DNA from: Acidobacteriota bacterium | GTDB lineage: Bacteria; Acidobacteriota; Terriglobia; Bryobacterales; Bryobacteraceae | DNA length: 61,633 nt | NCBI GenBank assembly: GCA_005808475.1 | Contig: SYLY01000135.1 | Location: forward strand, 1 to 61,633 | Reading direction: 5' to 3' | Part shown: positions 41,801 to 51,200 of the stretch, one piece after another | How the letters are laid out: each line of letters opens with the position of its first letter | How positions within the stretch are numbered: position 1 is the first letter of the stretch | Position numbers and translations under genes: made by a program | Notes under the pieces: model-generated | The model's input: only the letters and a program-made list of their open reading frames with translations | The model's database searches: none | Told to the model about the DNA's origin: nothing

Positions 41801-43754
41801 CGGTGCGGTCGCGGCAACAATCGGTCCGCGCCCAGATTTGGATGGCCGAGACGTCGTAGGCGCGGCCGAGATCCACTTCCCAGAAGGGCTCGGCGGATGT
41901 GGCCGGATCCGGCGTGTGGGTGATCGATCCATCCTGCCAGTTGCCCGAGACGTTGCCGTCCACCGCGCGGCTGGCCGCGGCGCCATAACTGGTTCCGGAC
42001 TGGCGCGCCGTCTTGCCCAGCGCGACGTTGGTCCGGAGCGGCCGCGTTGGCACGCCGGCCGCCGCGTCATAATAGACGACTAACTCCGGCACATAGGACC
42101 CGGTCTGTCCATAGGCGTCGCTCTGGAAAACGATATAGTCATCCGGGCCGCCGGTTCGCACCGACGGAACCTCGAACTCGACGCGGAACCGGGCCGAGCC
42201 GCCGCTCGCCAACTGAGCGAGCGCGGCCGGATTCAGCACGGCTTCGGTCCAGGTGGAAGCGTCCTCCACCTGGCTGAACTCGCCCGCCGGCAGAAACGCC
42301 GGATCCTGAAATTCGCTCGCCTGAATCGCTCCGGAGGCGCCGGTTCTCAATGAAGCCAGCAGCCGGCCGCCCCAGCCCCATCCGGTCATCGGATTCAGGC
42401 CATTCCGCAATGGCAGGGGTCCAACACTCGAGCCCGGCATGTTCAGGACCCGCAGGCGCAGCACTGCGTGCCGGATCGCCTTGCCGGCGAGGGACCCCGT
42501 ACCGAATGTGACAAACCCCTTGCTTTGTACGCGCCCGCTGGCGCCCACCGCCATCAGGGACGCCACCGGTCCGCCCACTCCGGTCTCCGGTCCGGACTCC
42601 CGAACGGCGGCCAGATCCGAGTCGAACGAGCCCAGCAAGCGGGTCGTGGAGGCCAGCCCCAGCACCTGCACGGTCCTCGCAATGCGCGGTTCGAACGCGC
42701 CTCCCGCGCTCGGTGTACGGCCCAACTGCACCGTCCAGTTGCCGGTCTCGGTCAGTGGCGTCGAATTCGATCCGAGCCATCCGAGCATCTTGGCGACTCC
42801 ACCCGGACTCGTGACGCGGATGCCCGGCGTCGTGGTGGCGGTCGAGCCGCACGTTTCGCCGCGTAATCGCAGCAGGCCGTGGAGCGGCGACAGCAGGTGG
42901 TCGGGTGGCGGGTTGACGATGAATCCGTCGGTGAGCGTCACATGCAAATCCTGGAAGTCGGCCGGCGCGTTCGAGCAGTGGTCGTAGAGCGGGTAGTCGA
43001 CGCCCTGCGTGCCCTTGAACATGGTCGCGCCGTTGGCGCCGGGCTGCAGCGGATCCACGAAGTAGCCCCACACCGGACCTTGCGCCGAGCTGACGCGTCC
43101 GCCCACCAGCGACGCGCCGCGCGAGGCCAGGCAGCCGTCGCCGACGTACAAGCCGAAGTGCAGGTGCGGACCGCCGGAAGCTCCGCTCGACGCGGCGACG
43201 CCAAGCAACTCCCCCTCGGCGACCGCTTGCCCAAGCTGGAAGTTCTTGGCGAGTCCCTTGCGCAGGTGGGCGTATTGGGTGACGAAGCCGTTGGCGTGCC
43301 TCAGATAGACGACGTTGCCGCTGCCATCCTCGACGCCCGCGACTTGCAGCGGCGGATACTGCCGCCACGCGTTCTGATCCACCTGAGGACCCAGGTGATC
43401 GAAGATCCCGTCGCGGACCCCCACAACGACGCCAGCGGCCGCGGCCACGACCTTGGCGCCGCCGTCGTTCACGGGACGCCAGCTCGGAACGCCGATGTCG
43501 ATGCCGTTGTGTCCCCGTTTGGCGCCCGTGTAGTCGATCAGGACGCCGTTCGGATCCGCCGGATTGACGAAGCCAACGTAGTTGCCAACGTAGAACAGGC
43601 CTTTGATGTTGCCGTATCCAGGGCGGACGGCCTCGTCGAGACTCACCGGCCAGCGGAGTTGGAGGTCCTGCCACGCGCAGCTTTGGGCCGCGAGCGGTTG
43701 CGCCATGGCGGCGGCGCCAAGTAAAACGAAGAGACTTCCTTTGATGGCGGTCAT
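38826..43754 (-). CDS. Large secreted M23 metallopeptidase with discoidin, crystallin-like and Ig-like domains
   Basis: 1642 aa. Signal peptide (SLFVLLGAAAMAQPLAAQ). Residues ~70-240 are an M23/LytM peptidase: zinc motif HNGIDIGVP, partner GGPHLHFGLY, with YAHLRKG between. Next come a beta-rich DNRLRE-like region (~370-570), an F5/8-type discoidin domain (ALGKTARQSGTSYG, RAVDGNVSGNW, WEVDLGRAYDVSAIQIWAR), and a beta/gamma-crystallin-like unit (LFSAANYGGTAQVLG, LYEHDGHAGGALTF). Then follow three bacterial Ig-like repeats (GSGQTAVPGLAFATQL, GNNQSTVAGTQFATPL, GSGQSAQTGAAFTQGL) and fibronectin-like repeats to the end. It may bind and cut peptidoglycan or another glycopeptide. Expression is probably from its own promoter (TAGGCT 6 nt before the ATG). 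Confidence 0.85.
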   Translation of the reverse strand: MTAIKGSLFVLLGAAAMAQPLAAQSCAWQDLQLRWPVSLDEAVRPGYGNIKGLFYVGNYVGFVNPADPNGVLIDYTGAKRGHNGIDIGVPSWRPVNDGGAKVVAAAAGVVVGVRDGIFDHLGPQVDQNAWRQYPPLQVAGVEDGSGNVVYLRHANGFVTQYAHLRKGLAKNFQLGQAVAEGELLGVAASSGASGGPHLHFGLYVGDGCLASRGASLVGGRVSSAQGPVWGYFVDPLQPGANGATMFKGTQGVDYPLYDHCSNAPADFQDLHVTLTDGFIVNPPPDHLLSPLHGLLRLRGETCGSTATTTPGIRVTSPGGVAKMLGWLGSNSTPLTETGNWTVQLGRTPSAGGAFEPRIARTVQVLGLASTTRLLGSFDSDLAAVRESGPETGVGGPVASLMAVGASGRVQSKGFVTFGTGSLAGKAIRHAVLRLRVLNMPGSSVGPLPLRNGLNPMTGWGWGGRLLASLRTGASGAIQASEFQDPAFLPAGEFSQVEDASTWTEAVLNPAALAQLASGGSARFRVEFEVPSVRTGGPDDYIVFQSDAYGQTGSYVPELVVYYDAAAGVPTRPLRTNVALGKTARQSGTSYGAAASRAVDGNVSGNWQDGSITHTPDPATSAEPFWEVDLGRAYDVSAIQIWARTDCCRDRTADLDVCTSALPFPGDSLAAIKAAPGVSCKYIQHPVLRSHWMDIERPARWVRIQSRGSLPAASRIVALAEVEVFGVEPKGGQLFSAANYGGTAQVLGSDAPSLGPGNDLASSLKIDSGWWMTLYEHDGHAGGALTFTKDEPNLAAVSGPCAGGKWDKCASSVKFVQPSGLTIAAHAGSGQTAVPGLAFATQLTARVTGEGGLPVHGVNVTFTAPAAGASGFFAGSRTVTVATGGDGLAVAAVFTAGNNATGSYTVTAAAAETASPASFTLTNSFTGTVLTVTGGNNQSTVAGTQFATPLEVTLTTAGGAPVPNQLIEFRCATVGAGCTLGDNTAILRVPATGANGKAAVTAFANAAATTNNLPYNATARVAADLTVAAAFALRNLPGPPASVQAFSGSGQSAQTGAAFTQGLRAQVKDALGNDVPNTVVTFTAPATGAGATLSSATANTGVDLENQGATVTATANSTAGSYNVTASVGNLSANFALTNTAGPPSGLKVDEPAAGQTIGTSTVTFRWSGQAAAARGFDLRITSGQTTVYTGRLAGGSTSSTAIGVPTGALTFEIRECLAADFTNCGPWVSRNFNVQLAAPTASPTITAPTAGQTLTESTFAFQWGAVAGADSYELKLINQTHGTTDLVIRVLGATGSIFSMRAGQYVMEVRACTAACGPPAVRAFTNNLPAAPTQPPAAPGVQVTNNNGQNQVAVTYDAVTGADLYRVQIVAPGAGPGGGALTVAARQTAATNLTLSAPNGAMVAFVQACNGNGCSPVSAGTPFNASFGVSNLPVVSSPVAGATVTGPQVLIAWNRIPGDDGTNTSYLVFAQDFSRQRPALNILTKSNFHGALFAPGRRYDVQVIANPGAPNQATGPASGFHVFGPQPATPTLYLPQHEGTVGSGNIQLSWTPLEPTFAQYYQYFVARLGEPNPTATGISSGTDVVIPLAVPAGQSARFSAIVRTCPAGVSCTADSDAGWLPWSNTPGGSGVTNFWVTGPPGP

Positions 43755-43760
43755 GAAAGC

Positions 43761-43766
43761 AGCCTA
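43761..43766 (-). promoter_or_regulatory. Putative -10 element (TAGGCT) for the M23 protein
   Basis: TAGGCT on the minus strand ends 6 nt before the ATG at 43754. It is a weak match to TATAAT but sits at the same distance as the stronger examples. Confidence 0.3.
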
Positions 43767-43860
43767 GGGGGAAACCCTGTCAGCGCAAAAGTCCCGGGGG
43801 GCCGCGGAGCAACGTTGCACGAGACCGGTAACGTGGGTGAACATCCTACAGATCAGGCAC

Positions 43861-43890
43861 TTGCACCGCGGACCCCCGTTTGAGTACACT
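43861..43890 (+). promoter_or_regulatory. Putative promoter for the PD40 protein (TTGCAC-18-TACACT)
   Basis: TTGCAC (43861-43866), an 18-bp spacer and TACACT (43885-43890), ending 8 nt before the ATG at 43899. This leaves no 5' leader, so the mRNA would be leaderless. Confidence 0.5.
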
Positions 43891-43898
43891 CGGATCCT

Positions 43899-46043
43899 AT
43901 GGGTGCGGCGCCAAGCCCAGGTTTGCGCCCGGCGGACCAGATCGAGGCTGTCCGGGCGCACCTGACGGAGTTGTGTTCGAGCGGTGCCCTCGCGCGGAGC
44001 CAGCGCTCCCAGGCGCTCCTTCGGTACTTGGTCGAGGCCTGGCTCGAGGGACGAGGTCCGGCGAAGGAGTACACCCTCGGCGCGGAGGTGTTCGAACGAG
44101 GGGAGAGCTTCGACCCGAAGGTCGACTCGGTCGTCCGCACCGAGGTCAACCGGCTGCGGGCGCGGATCGAGAAATACTACGAAGAGGCGCCCCCGGCCCG
44201 CTTTCGGATCGAACTGGCGAGGGGCGAGTACGCGGTGAATGTCGCGCCTGTACCCAATGCGCCGGTGATGGCCAGTCCGGCGGCCGCGACCGGGAACCGC
44301 TCACGCTGGCCGGTGTTGGCGGCCCTGACCCTCTTCGCGTGTGGGCTGATCGGCTGGATGATGGTCTGGCGCCCAGCCCGCAAGTTGACCACTGGCCTCG
44401 TGTATCGATCCGAGCTGCTGCCGCCTGAAGGCGGCGTGATCGATCCGGATCGTGGATTCGCCATGGCCCCCGTTGGCCGGATGGTCGCGTTCGTGGGGAT
44501 CTCGGGTGGCCAGAGCGGACTGTGGGTCCGTTCGATGGACGCCGCGGCGCCGCGCAAGCTCGCCGGAACCGCGGGCGCCAGGGATCCGTTCTGGTCGCCG
44601 GATGGCCAGTCCATCGCCTACGCCGCGAGCGCCAGGCTTTGGCGAATGAGGCTCGACGAGAGCGTGCCCGTCGCGATCTGCGACGCACCATCCGTCAACG
44701 GCGGCGCCTGGACTTCCAACGGCGACATCATCTTTAGTACGGGCTCGAGCGGACTCCGCCGGGTGTCCGCGGCGGGAGGCCCGGTGGAAGCCTTCTCCAC
44801 ACCCGATGCCGCGCGCGGCGAGACTTCGCATCGATGGCCGGAACTGCTGCCGGAAGGAGGCATCCTCTTCCAGGTAATGGGCGCGCGGGCGATCGCCGGC
44901 GCCTACGCCGCGCCATTGGCGAACCCTCGGGACCGCGCGCGAGTACTCGACATCGAGGGGAACGCGTCCTTCGCGGCCGGACACCTGCTGTGGTTGCGTG
45001 ACTCGACGCTCGTCGCCCAGCCGTTCGACCCGGTCCGGCGCGCGCTTTCCGGGGAAGCCAGGCCAATCGCGGATAGCGTCGGCGCCGGCACCTTCGGAAG
45101 AATGCTGGCGGCGGCCTCTTCGAGCGAGTTGGTCCACGCGCGGGCTGGCGGCGACCAACTCACCTGGACGGATGCCGCGGGCAAGGTCACCGGCGTGACA
45201 GGACCACCGGGCGGCTACCTTACCTTTCGCTTGTCGCCGGACGGGAAGAGGATCGCGGCCAGCCGGGCAAGTGGCCGCGGCGCCGACCTTTGGATCATCG
45301 ACGTGGAGCGCAATGCCTCGGGCCGGCTGACGTTCCTGTCTGGCGGCGTGGGATTTCCGGTTTGGTCGCCGGACGGCAGGCAGGTGATGTTCCGGGCCGG
45401 CTCCCCGCGCAACCTGTATCGCAAGGAAGCCAGCGGAGCGGGCGGCGAGCAGCAGGTGACGCGGTCGCCGAATCCCCAGTGGCCGAGCGACTGGTCCCGC
45501 GACGGGCGCGCCCTCCTGTACTACGAGAACGCGCCGGACACGCATCGCGACTTGTGGGTCCTGCCCGTTACGCCAGAGGGCAACGCCGATGCGCGCGCCA
45601 AGGCCTACCCGTACTTACGAACGCGCTTCAACGAGTTCAACGGACGGTTCTCCCCGGAGCCGAGTCCGCGGTGGGTGGCCTATGAGTCGGACGAGTCGGG
45701 CGTCCACGAGGTCTACGCGCGCGAGTTTCCGGAGGCGAAAGGGAAATGGCAGATATCGGCCGGAGGCGGATCCTCTCCGGAGTGGAGTCCGGATGGGCGG
45801 GAGTTATACTATCTGTCCGCGAGCGGCAAGCTGATGGCGGTTAGTCTGGCGACCGGACCGGATTCGGTTGCCCCTTCGGCGCCGCGCGAGTTATTCAGCC
45901 TGCCCAGCCGCGCGGCCCTGCCCCGGTACGGAGTCGGGCGCGAGGGCGGCCGGTTCCTTACGCCGGCGCCGGTGGGCGGATCGCAACCGATGGCGCTGGT
46001 GGTCAACTGGCCCGCGCTGCTTCGGCCGGACACTCCGCGATAG
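43899..46043 (+). CDS. Membrane-anchored winged-helix/PD40 beta-propeller protein
   Basis: 714 aa. Residues ~10-110 form the winged-helix-like domain common in Acidobacteriota (FARSxR-like ALARSQRSQALLRYLVEAW, KEYTLGAEVFERGESFDPKVD, VVRTEVNRLRARIEKYY, FRIELARGEYAV). One membrane helix follows (WPVLAALTLFACGLIGWMMV). The C-terminal ~540 residues are PD40/TolB-like propeller repeats (DPFWSPDGQSIAYAA, FRLSPDGKRIAASR, PVWSPDGRQVMFRAG, SPEWSPDGRELYYLS). Topology suggests a cytoplasmic DNA-binding-like domain wired to a periplasmic sensor, as in CadC/ToxR-type regulators. That role is inference. Confidence 0.82.
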   Translation: MGAAPSPGLRPADQIEAVRAHLTELCSSGALARSQRSQALLRYLVEAWLEGRGPAKEYTLGAEVFERGESFDPKVDSVVRTEVNRLRARIEKYYEEAPPARFRIELARGEYAVNVAPVPNAPVMASPAAATGNRSRWPVLAALTLFACGLIGWMMVWRPARKLTTGLVYRSELLPPEGGVIDPDRGFAMAPVGRMVAFVGISGGQSGLWVRSMDAAAPRKLAGTAGARDPFWSPDGQSIAYAASARLWRMRLDESVPVAICDAPSVNGGAWTSNGDIIFSTGSSGLRRVSAAGGPVEAFSTPDAARGETSHRWPELLPEGGILFQVMGARAIAGAYAAPLANPRDRARVLDIEGNASFAAGHLLWLRDSTLVAQPFDPVRRALSGEARPIADSVGAGTFGRMLAAASSSELVHARAGGDQLTWTDAAGKVTGVTGPPGGYLTFRLSPDGKRIAASRASGRGADLWIIDVERNASGRLTFLSGGVGFPVWSPDGRQVMFRAGSPRNLYRKEASGAGGEQQVTRSPNPQWPSDWSRDGRALLYYENAPDTHRDLWVLPVTPEGNADARAKAYPYLRTRFNEFNGRFSPEPSPRWVAYESDESGVHEVYAREFPEAKGKWQISAGGGSSPEWSPDGRELYYLSASGKLMAVSLATGPDSVAPSAPRELFSLPSRAALPRYGVGREGGRFLTPAPVGGSQPMALVVNWPALLRPDTPR

Positions 46044-46341
46044 GTTCGAGCCCTCGCGAGGTTGGGTCGAACGGCGCCTGGACTCCTCACGAGTCGCGGA
46101 TTGGGCCGCCTATTCGTCTGGAGGTCCGGCAGTTGTCGCGGCGCCGGGCGGCCCCGCTTATCCGCCGGGTGACGGACCTGACCTGCGATCCTCGGAGCAT
46201 GCCAACAAGGCAAGCAGCGGATTCCCCTGGATCGATGCGGCCAGGTATGACGGTTCAAGTAAGTCCCTCGCCGCGATTCTGGCCAGCGGATCAAGAGCGA
46301 CACCTCCGCTCAGCGCGCCAATGGTTGGTTTTCTTATGCGC

Positions 46342-46376
46342 ACAAAAGGCGAAAACACAAATGACCATCGCGGCCC
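46342..46376 (+). repeat. Copy of the imuA leader and first codons
   Basis: 35 bp matching 53416-53450 at 33 positions (mismatches only in the 3 bp before the ATG). It holds acaaaaggcgaaaaca and atgaccatcgcggccc, the imuA leader and its first five codons. After that the two diverge, so this is a detached 5' fragment, or a shared regulatory cassette. I see no gene elsewhere in 46044-46799, apart from a short open frame ending RRIVRLIAQRE at 46620. Confidence 0.8.
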
Positions 46377-46799
46377 GGCCGTGTCGGAGGGTTTCGGCAT
46401 GGAAGGTGTGCGAGAGGCAGAACCCGCGGAATCGGACGAGGGATTACGTTTGAGATATTGAGCGCGGGGAAGTTCAGCGCGTGACCATACCGAACGCAAC
46501 ACCGATCCTCCTTATCACCACTCGTCCGCGACGATTTCGAACGTTCCGAGTTGAAGGGACCCGTTTTAGTCCCCGAACAGGGCAGGAGATAATGCGCTTC
46601 TGGGGATACCGGGGAAAAACTATTCCCGCTGTGCGATGAGTCGCACGATGCGGCGTTTCGTTCTTTGCCGGCCCCAATAGGGGACTGCCTGCCGCCGGTC
46701 AACTTCCGGTTGCGCCGTGATCCATTCCCTGTCCGCTTCTTGATTGGTTAGACTGGTGTCTACAGCGCAAATGGCCCTCTCCCCATCGAGGAGCAGCCA

Positions 46800-47540
46800 G
46801 TTCCTGTTCGAGGGCGTGTTGGGCGGCCTGCCTCCGTCTGGCGCGGGCATAGAGGAGCATGATGACGGCCCGTGCGATCACCGCGCCGGAAGTGCGGCGG
46901 AAGGAACCGTGAAGAGCCCGATGGTCCAAGAGTTGAGACTGTTGTCGATACTCCCAAGGAGATAGGCGCCGAACCTCAGCGTGACCGCCAACACGGGCGC
47001 GGCAAGAAGCGGGTCCCCCGCGCGCCAAACCCGCCATGCGACCAGGAACCCGATCGTCACTCCGGCGGCGGCGCGCGCGGTTCGTCCCGCGGCGAACCAA
47101 CCGGAATACCCCGGGATGCCGAAGAACCCGAGCCAGAGGGCGCCCAGACCGAGCGTCACCGCGAGGCTCGCTCACACCGCAAGCGCCGGCGCCAGGCCGG
47201 AAGGGTCTCGGCCAGGAACCAGCCATGGAAAAGGCGCCCACCGGCGCCCGTGACGATTCGTCACGGCCATGACGGGCAGCGAGTTCTTGGGGAACGCATC
47301 CGTCAGGAACATCGGCCATCCTGCGCGAAATAGAGCCCGGACAGGCTGGCACCAAGCCGGCCCAAAGCAGTTCCCGCCCTTGTCCCCGGGCCCAGTGCCG
47401 GGAACGGTTGCGGCCGGATCCGTTCTCCAGGCGGCGTGCTCGTCTTCCGCACACGCGCTGGAACGTCGATTCGAGGTGCTCGTCCATGACGGCCAAGGAT
47501 TCTGGTTGGCCACCAAGTTACCGTCCAGCACGTTGAAGGC
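46800..47540 (-). pseudogene. SpoIIE/RsbU-type phosphatase N-terminal remnant
   Basis: Minus-strand debris in three frames. FNVLDGNLVANQNPW and WPMFLTDAFPKNSLP come first, then a stop near 47172. Membrane helices in another frame (LGALWLGFFGIPGYSGWFA, TIGFLVAWRVWRAG, LLAAPVLAVTLRFGAYLLG) follow, and finally MLLYARARRRQAAQHALEQELAA, the linker that in RsbU-like proteins precedes the PP2C phosphatase domain. The phosphatase domain is missing after EQELAA. The family call rests on that linker and is moderate. Confidence 0.5.
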
Positions 47541-47548
47541 CACGCGAG

Positions 47549-48252
47549 TCAGAACGCCTGCCCAATCCCGAATGTAAGGCGGCTCCGCGGTTCACCGGAC
47601 GCGCGATCCAGAATGAACCCATAGTCGAAACGAAACAGAAGATAGGGAGTCCTCAGACGCAATCCGACTCCGGCGGTGCGCCGCATCTCACCGAGGTGGA
47701 ATTGGCGCCACCGTGAGAAGACATTCCCGGTGTCGGCAAATGCTACCCCATCGATGAAACCGGCAAGGGGCAAGCGAAACTCGCCGTTCGCGACAAATAC
47801 CGATTCACCGCCGAGGGGAGCGCTTCCCGCGAATGGACCTAACCGGTCCTGGCCGAAGCCCCTTACGGAATTCCCCCCGCCGGCGAAAAACCGTTCGCTC
47901 GGAACCAGGTCCTGTCCGCGGAGCCCGGCCGCGATACCGTAGCGGACGCCGGCCGCCAATACATAACGCCGGCGCACTCCTCCGGCCCATGGCGCCTCTG
48001 CGGGTCTCCCGAAGGCGCGGTACAGGAAATACTGGCCGAAGTATTTCGCGTATTGGAGCTGGCTGCCCAGCGGCGCCGGGGCCCACTCGGCGATGTGAGA
48101 GGTGAACGATCCTCGCGTGGCGTCGAGCAGATCGTCGCGAGTATCGCGCGAAAAGCCCGTGGTAAGGGGCGCGATGCGCAGCCGGATATCGAAGGGAAAG
48201 ACCGGGTCCGGGTTTCGTTCGAAAGTGTGGACCTGCTCGAGACGGTATCCGA
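47549..48252 (-). pseudogene. C-terminal half of an Omp85 (BamA/TamA) barrel, separated by a frameshift
   Basis: This is the downstream part of the gene at 48255-52676, in a different frame. After ...AYLEYRWNKSYP the frame hits TAA, but the next frame resumes at once as NFGYRLEQVHTFERN, LRIAPLTTGFSRDTRDDLLD, TRGSFTSHIAEWAPAPLGSQ and FGQYFLYRAFG. It then runs through VPSERFFAGGGNSVRGFGQD (Omp85 RGF motif) to LTFGIGQAF with terminal Phe. The shift is at a run of five Cs at about 48255-48262. Loss of one C, or a read error, explains it. Confidence 0.8.
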
Positions 48253-48254
48253 AG

Positions 48255-51200
48255 TTAAAGGGGGTAGGACTTGTTCCAGCGGTACTCCAGATAAGCCGAG
48301 CCGCCGGCGCGGTCGGTGAGGAAGAGATCGCTCAGTTCGCGGCGAACGAAGCCGGTGGTTACCAACTTTAGCGGCAAGCGCAATAAACTGGGTTGTTCGG
48401 CGTAAACGCGCGCTTCCCGCAGGCGCGCATCGTAGCGGGCGCGCAATCCCGCGGTTCGCGCCGCCCCGAGCAGATTGCGGGTGGCGAAGTCCACGATTCC
48501 CCCCGCGCCGCGTTCCGTGTCGAACAGCAGGCCGTAGCGGATCTCGATCGGGCGAACCTCGCGCAGCCGGGCGACCAGTTGCACCGGGCTCCCTGCCGCC
48601 GCCGAGCCTTGTCCGTTTTCCCGCACATCCAGGTCAGCCAATGCGAAGGCGCCCGTGGAATACAGGTTTTGCCGGGCCTGGTTGAGCTTTGCGTCAGTCA
48701 CGGACTCGCCTGGACGGATGCCGATCTGAGACCGGACGAGGGCATCGCTGACGTGTTGATTGCCCTCAATGGTTACGGCGGCCAACGCCCGGCGCCGCCC
48801 CACGGTAATCTCGAACGCGACATCCACGGACGCGCCTCTGCGCTGTGGCGTCAATTTCACGGCAAAGCCGGTGAGGTCCCGCGCCGCAAGCGCGGTCTCC
48901 ATGCGGCGCCGCGCTTCTTCCAATTCAGCCGGAGCGTACGGCGCGCCTTCCGTGAGTCCCGCCACCCGCCGAAACTCCTCCGCCGTCAGTTCGCGGTTCC
49001 CCGGCACAGTCACCCGGCCCAGGCGCATTCGTTGGCCTTCGACCACCGGTACCTTGATCGTCAATTTCGCGGCCTTGACCAGTTCGGGCGCACCCGCGCG
49101 CACGTCAAGATAACCCTGCCGCCGGTAGTAAGCCTCGACGCGATCCCGCAGCAGCCCTGGACTCGCCGCGGCATCCCGCGCCGCTGCCCGCGTAGGCGCT
49201 ACCGCGGCGAGAACCGCGGCCGGACGCGCCGCACCGGGAAGGTCGATTTCCACGCCGTCATACTTGCGGCCCTTCGCAATCGTAAACGTCACGCGCTTCA
49301 CCAGGGCCGTCTGCTCCACCCGAGCCTCCGCCTCCGCCGCGAAACGCCCGTCGCGGCTCGAGCGTTGGCGGACGGCATCGGCCGCCTGGCGGATGCGCAG
49401 CGAGTCGAATGAACTCGAGGACCACGCCTTAACCGCCGCCTTTCGCGCCGCGCGGGAGATGCCGCTGCCCTCGAACCGGAACTCCACCTTAGGGCCCGTC
49501 GATCCTCCGATGGACAGATTCAGCACCCCTCCGCTCTCCTCGCGGCTCGTACGAAGCCTCGCCTCCGGATATCCCTGCTCAACCAGGATCTTCCGCACCT
49601 TCTCCATGCCCTTGCGATACGCGAGGAAATCGAACGGCTTGCCCGGCTTGATGCCGAGTTTCGAACGAAACTTCGCTGTTTGGAGCGGAGTGGCTCCTTG
49701 GACGTCGAATCGAATCTCGCCAACCTTTAACGCGGCCAGCTTCCTGCGTCCGGACCGCGGCGCGGGCACGCCACCCAACTCGATGCCGTGTTGAACCTGG
49801 AAGCGGAAGCTATTGTCGCTTTGGCGAACCGTGCGGGCTTGCAGGCGCCTGGTGATATCCGCGCGTCCGACCCATATCTGGTCCGAGCTGTTGCGGAGGT
49901 TGACGGAGTATACGAGGCCGAGCCTGTCTGTTATGTCCTGACCGAGAGTGAGCCGAGCCGTGGGTTCGGCCTCGTCCGCGATCAATCCCGGATCGATGCG
50001 CACCACATTCAGGCCGAGCGCTCGATTCGCCCGTTGAGAGAGCGCGCCCGCCAGGTTTCCGGACAAATACGAGAGCGCCTGATCCTGGGCGATCTCGGTT
50101 TCAGCACCGCGCGTATCTTTTATCCGCCGCCCGGACACCAGCAATGAGAGGATGTCAGTCTGTCCCAGCGGCGGATCGGAAGTGAACGTGGTTTCCAGAC
50201 GCTGCCCCACCGTGCCGCGGGCTTGCAGCGTGATGTCGATGCCTCCCGCGCGCGTGCGGGCGCTCACGTCCAAGACCGGCTCGATCTTGCGCTGATCGGT
50301 GAACGTGACCGCGCCGCGGTCAATTATGTAGTTCCGGCCCCCGAGATACAGGACGGCGCCTTCACCGGCGTCAAGCCGGCCCACGAGGCCGGGCCGCGCT
50401 GTCGTGCCGAGGAGGCGAAGATTCGCGGAGAGATCTCCGTTCAGCAGATCGTTTGCGACCGTGACGGGTTCGGCGGTCGTCACGCGGATGTCGAGCGCCG
50501 CGGGCGCCGGGCCGATTCCCGGGGTGAGGTTGTCCGTCAGCGATGCCGATGGTGAGAGCGCACTCAGCAGTCCGCGCTCGAGCACCAGGGCTTCCCGGTA
50601 TGAGCCGTTCTGAATCGTCACAGTCCCCGTCACGGCAAGCTTCGAAGGACTGCCAGTCAGGCGCAGTTCCAGATCGTTTACCGTTTCCAGGCCGGCCGGA
50701 ATGTTCCACGACGTTCCCTTGCCTTGCAGCTTCAGATCCACCTGCGCAATCTCTTGCCCCTGGAGCTTCACGGCGCCGTTCGCGGTAAATGAACCGCCGT
50801 TCAGTTCTCCGTGGATATCACCAGTCTGAATCTCCTGCCCATCGAAACGGATCACGCCCCGGACATCTTCGACCGCCGCGCCCGCGGAGGCGAACTCGGC
50901 TTGAATACCCTTCAGCTCGATTTGCCCGCTAAGGCGCGGACGTTCGAGCGTGCCAGTGAGCGCGGCGTTCAGCGCGAGGACGCCGTCGGCGCGGATGCCG
51001 GTGGTGAATAGCTGCAAGAGAGCCCCGTCGATCTCGCCGTTCAATCGCAACGCCAACGGGTTGGATTGTCCGAGGGACACCGATCCGCGTACGTGCAAAT
51101 TGCTGGCCGAACCGGAAATCGCGAAGGGTTCGATGGCCACGAGGCTGTTTCGCAGGGTCATTACCAGGGGTGTCCGCTGCTCGAACACAGCTTGGCCGAG

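Noticed and set aside
46747-46764. Hairpin TAGAC-TGGT-GTCTA as a terminator or IS end
   Set aside because: Only 5-bp arms, no T-run, no paired end or transposase nearby.
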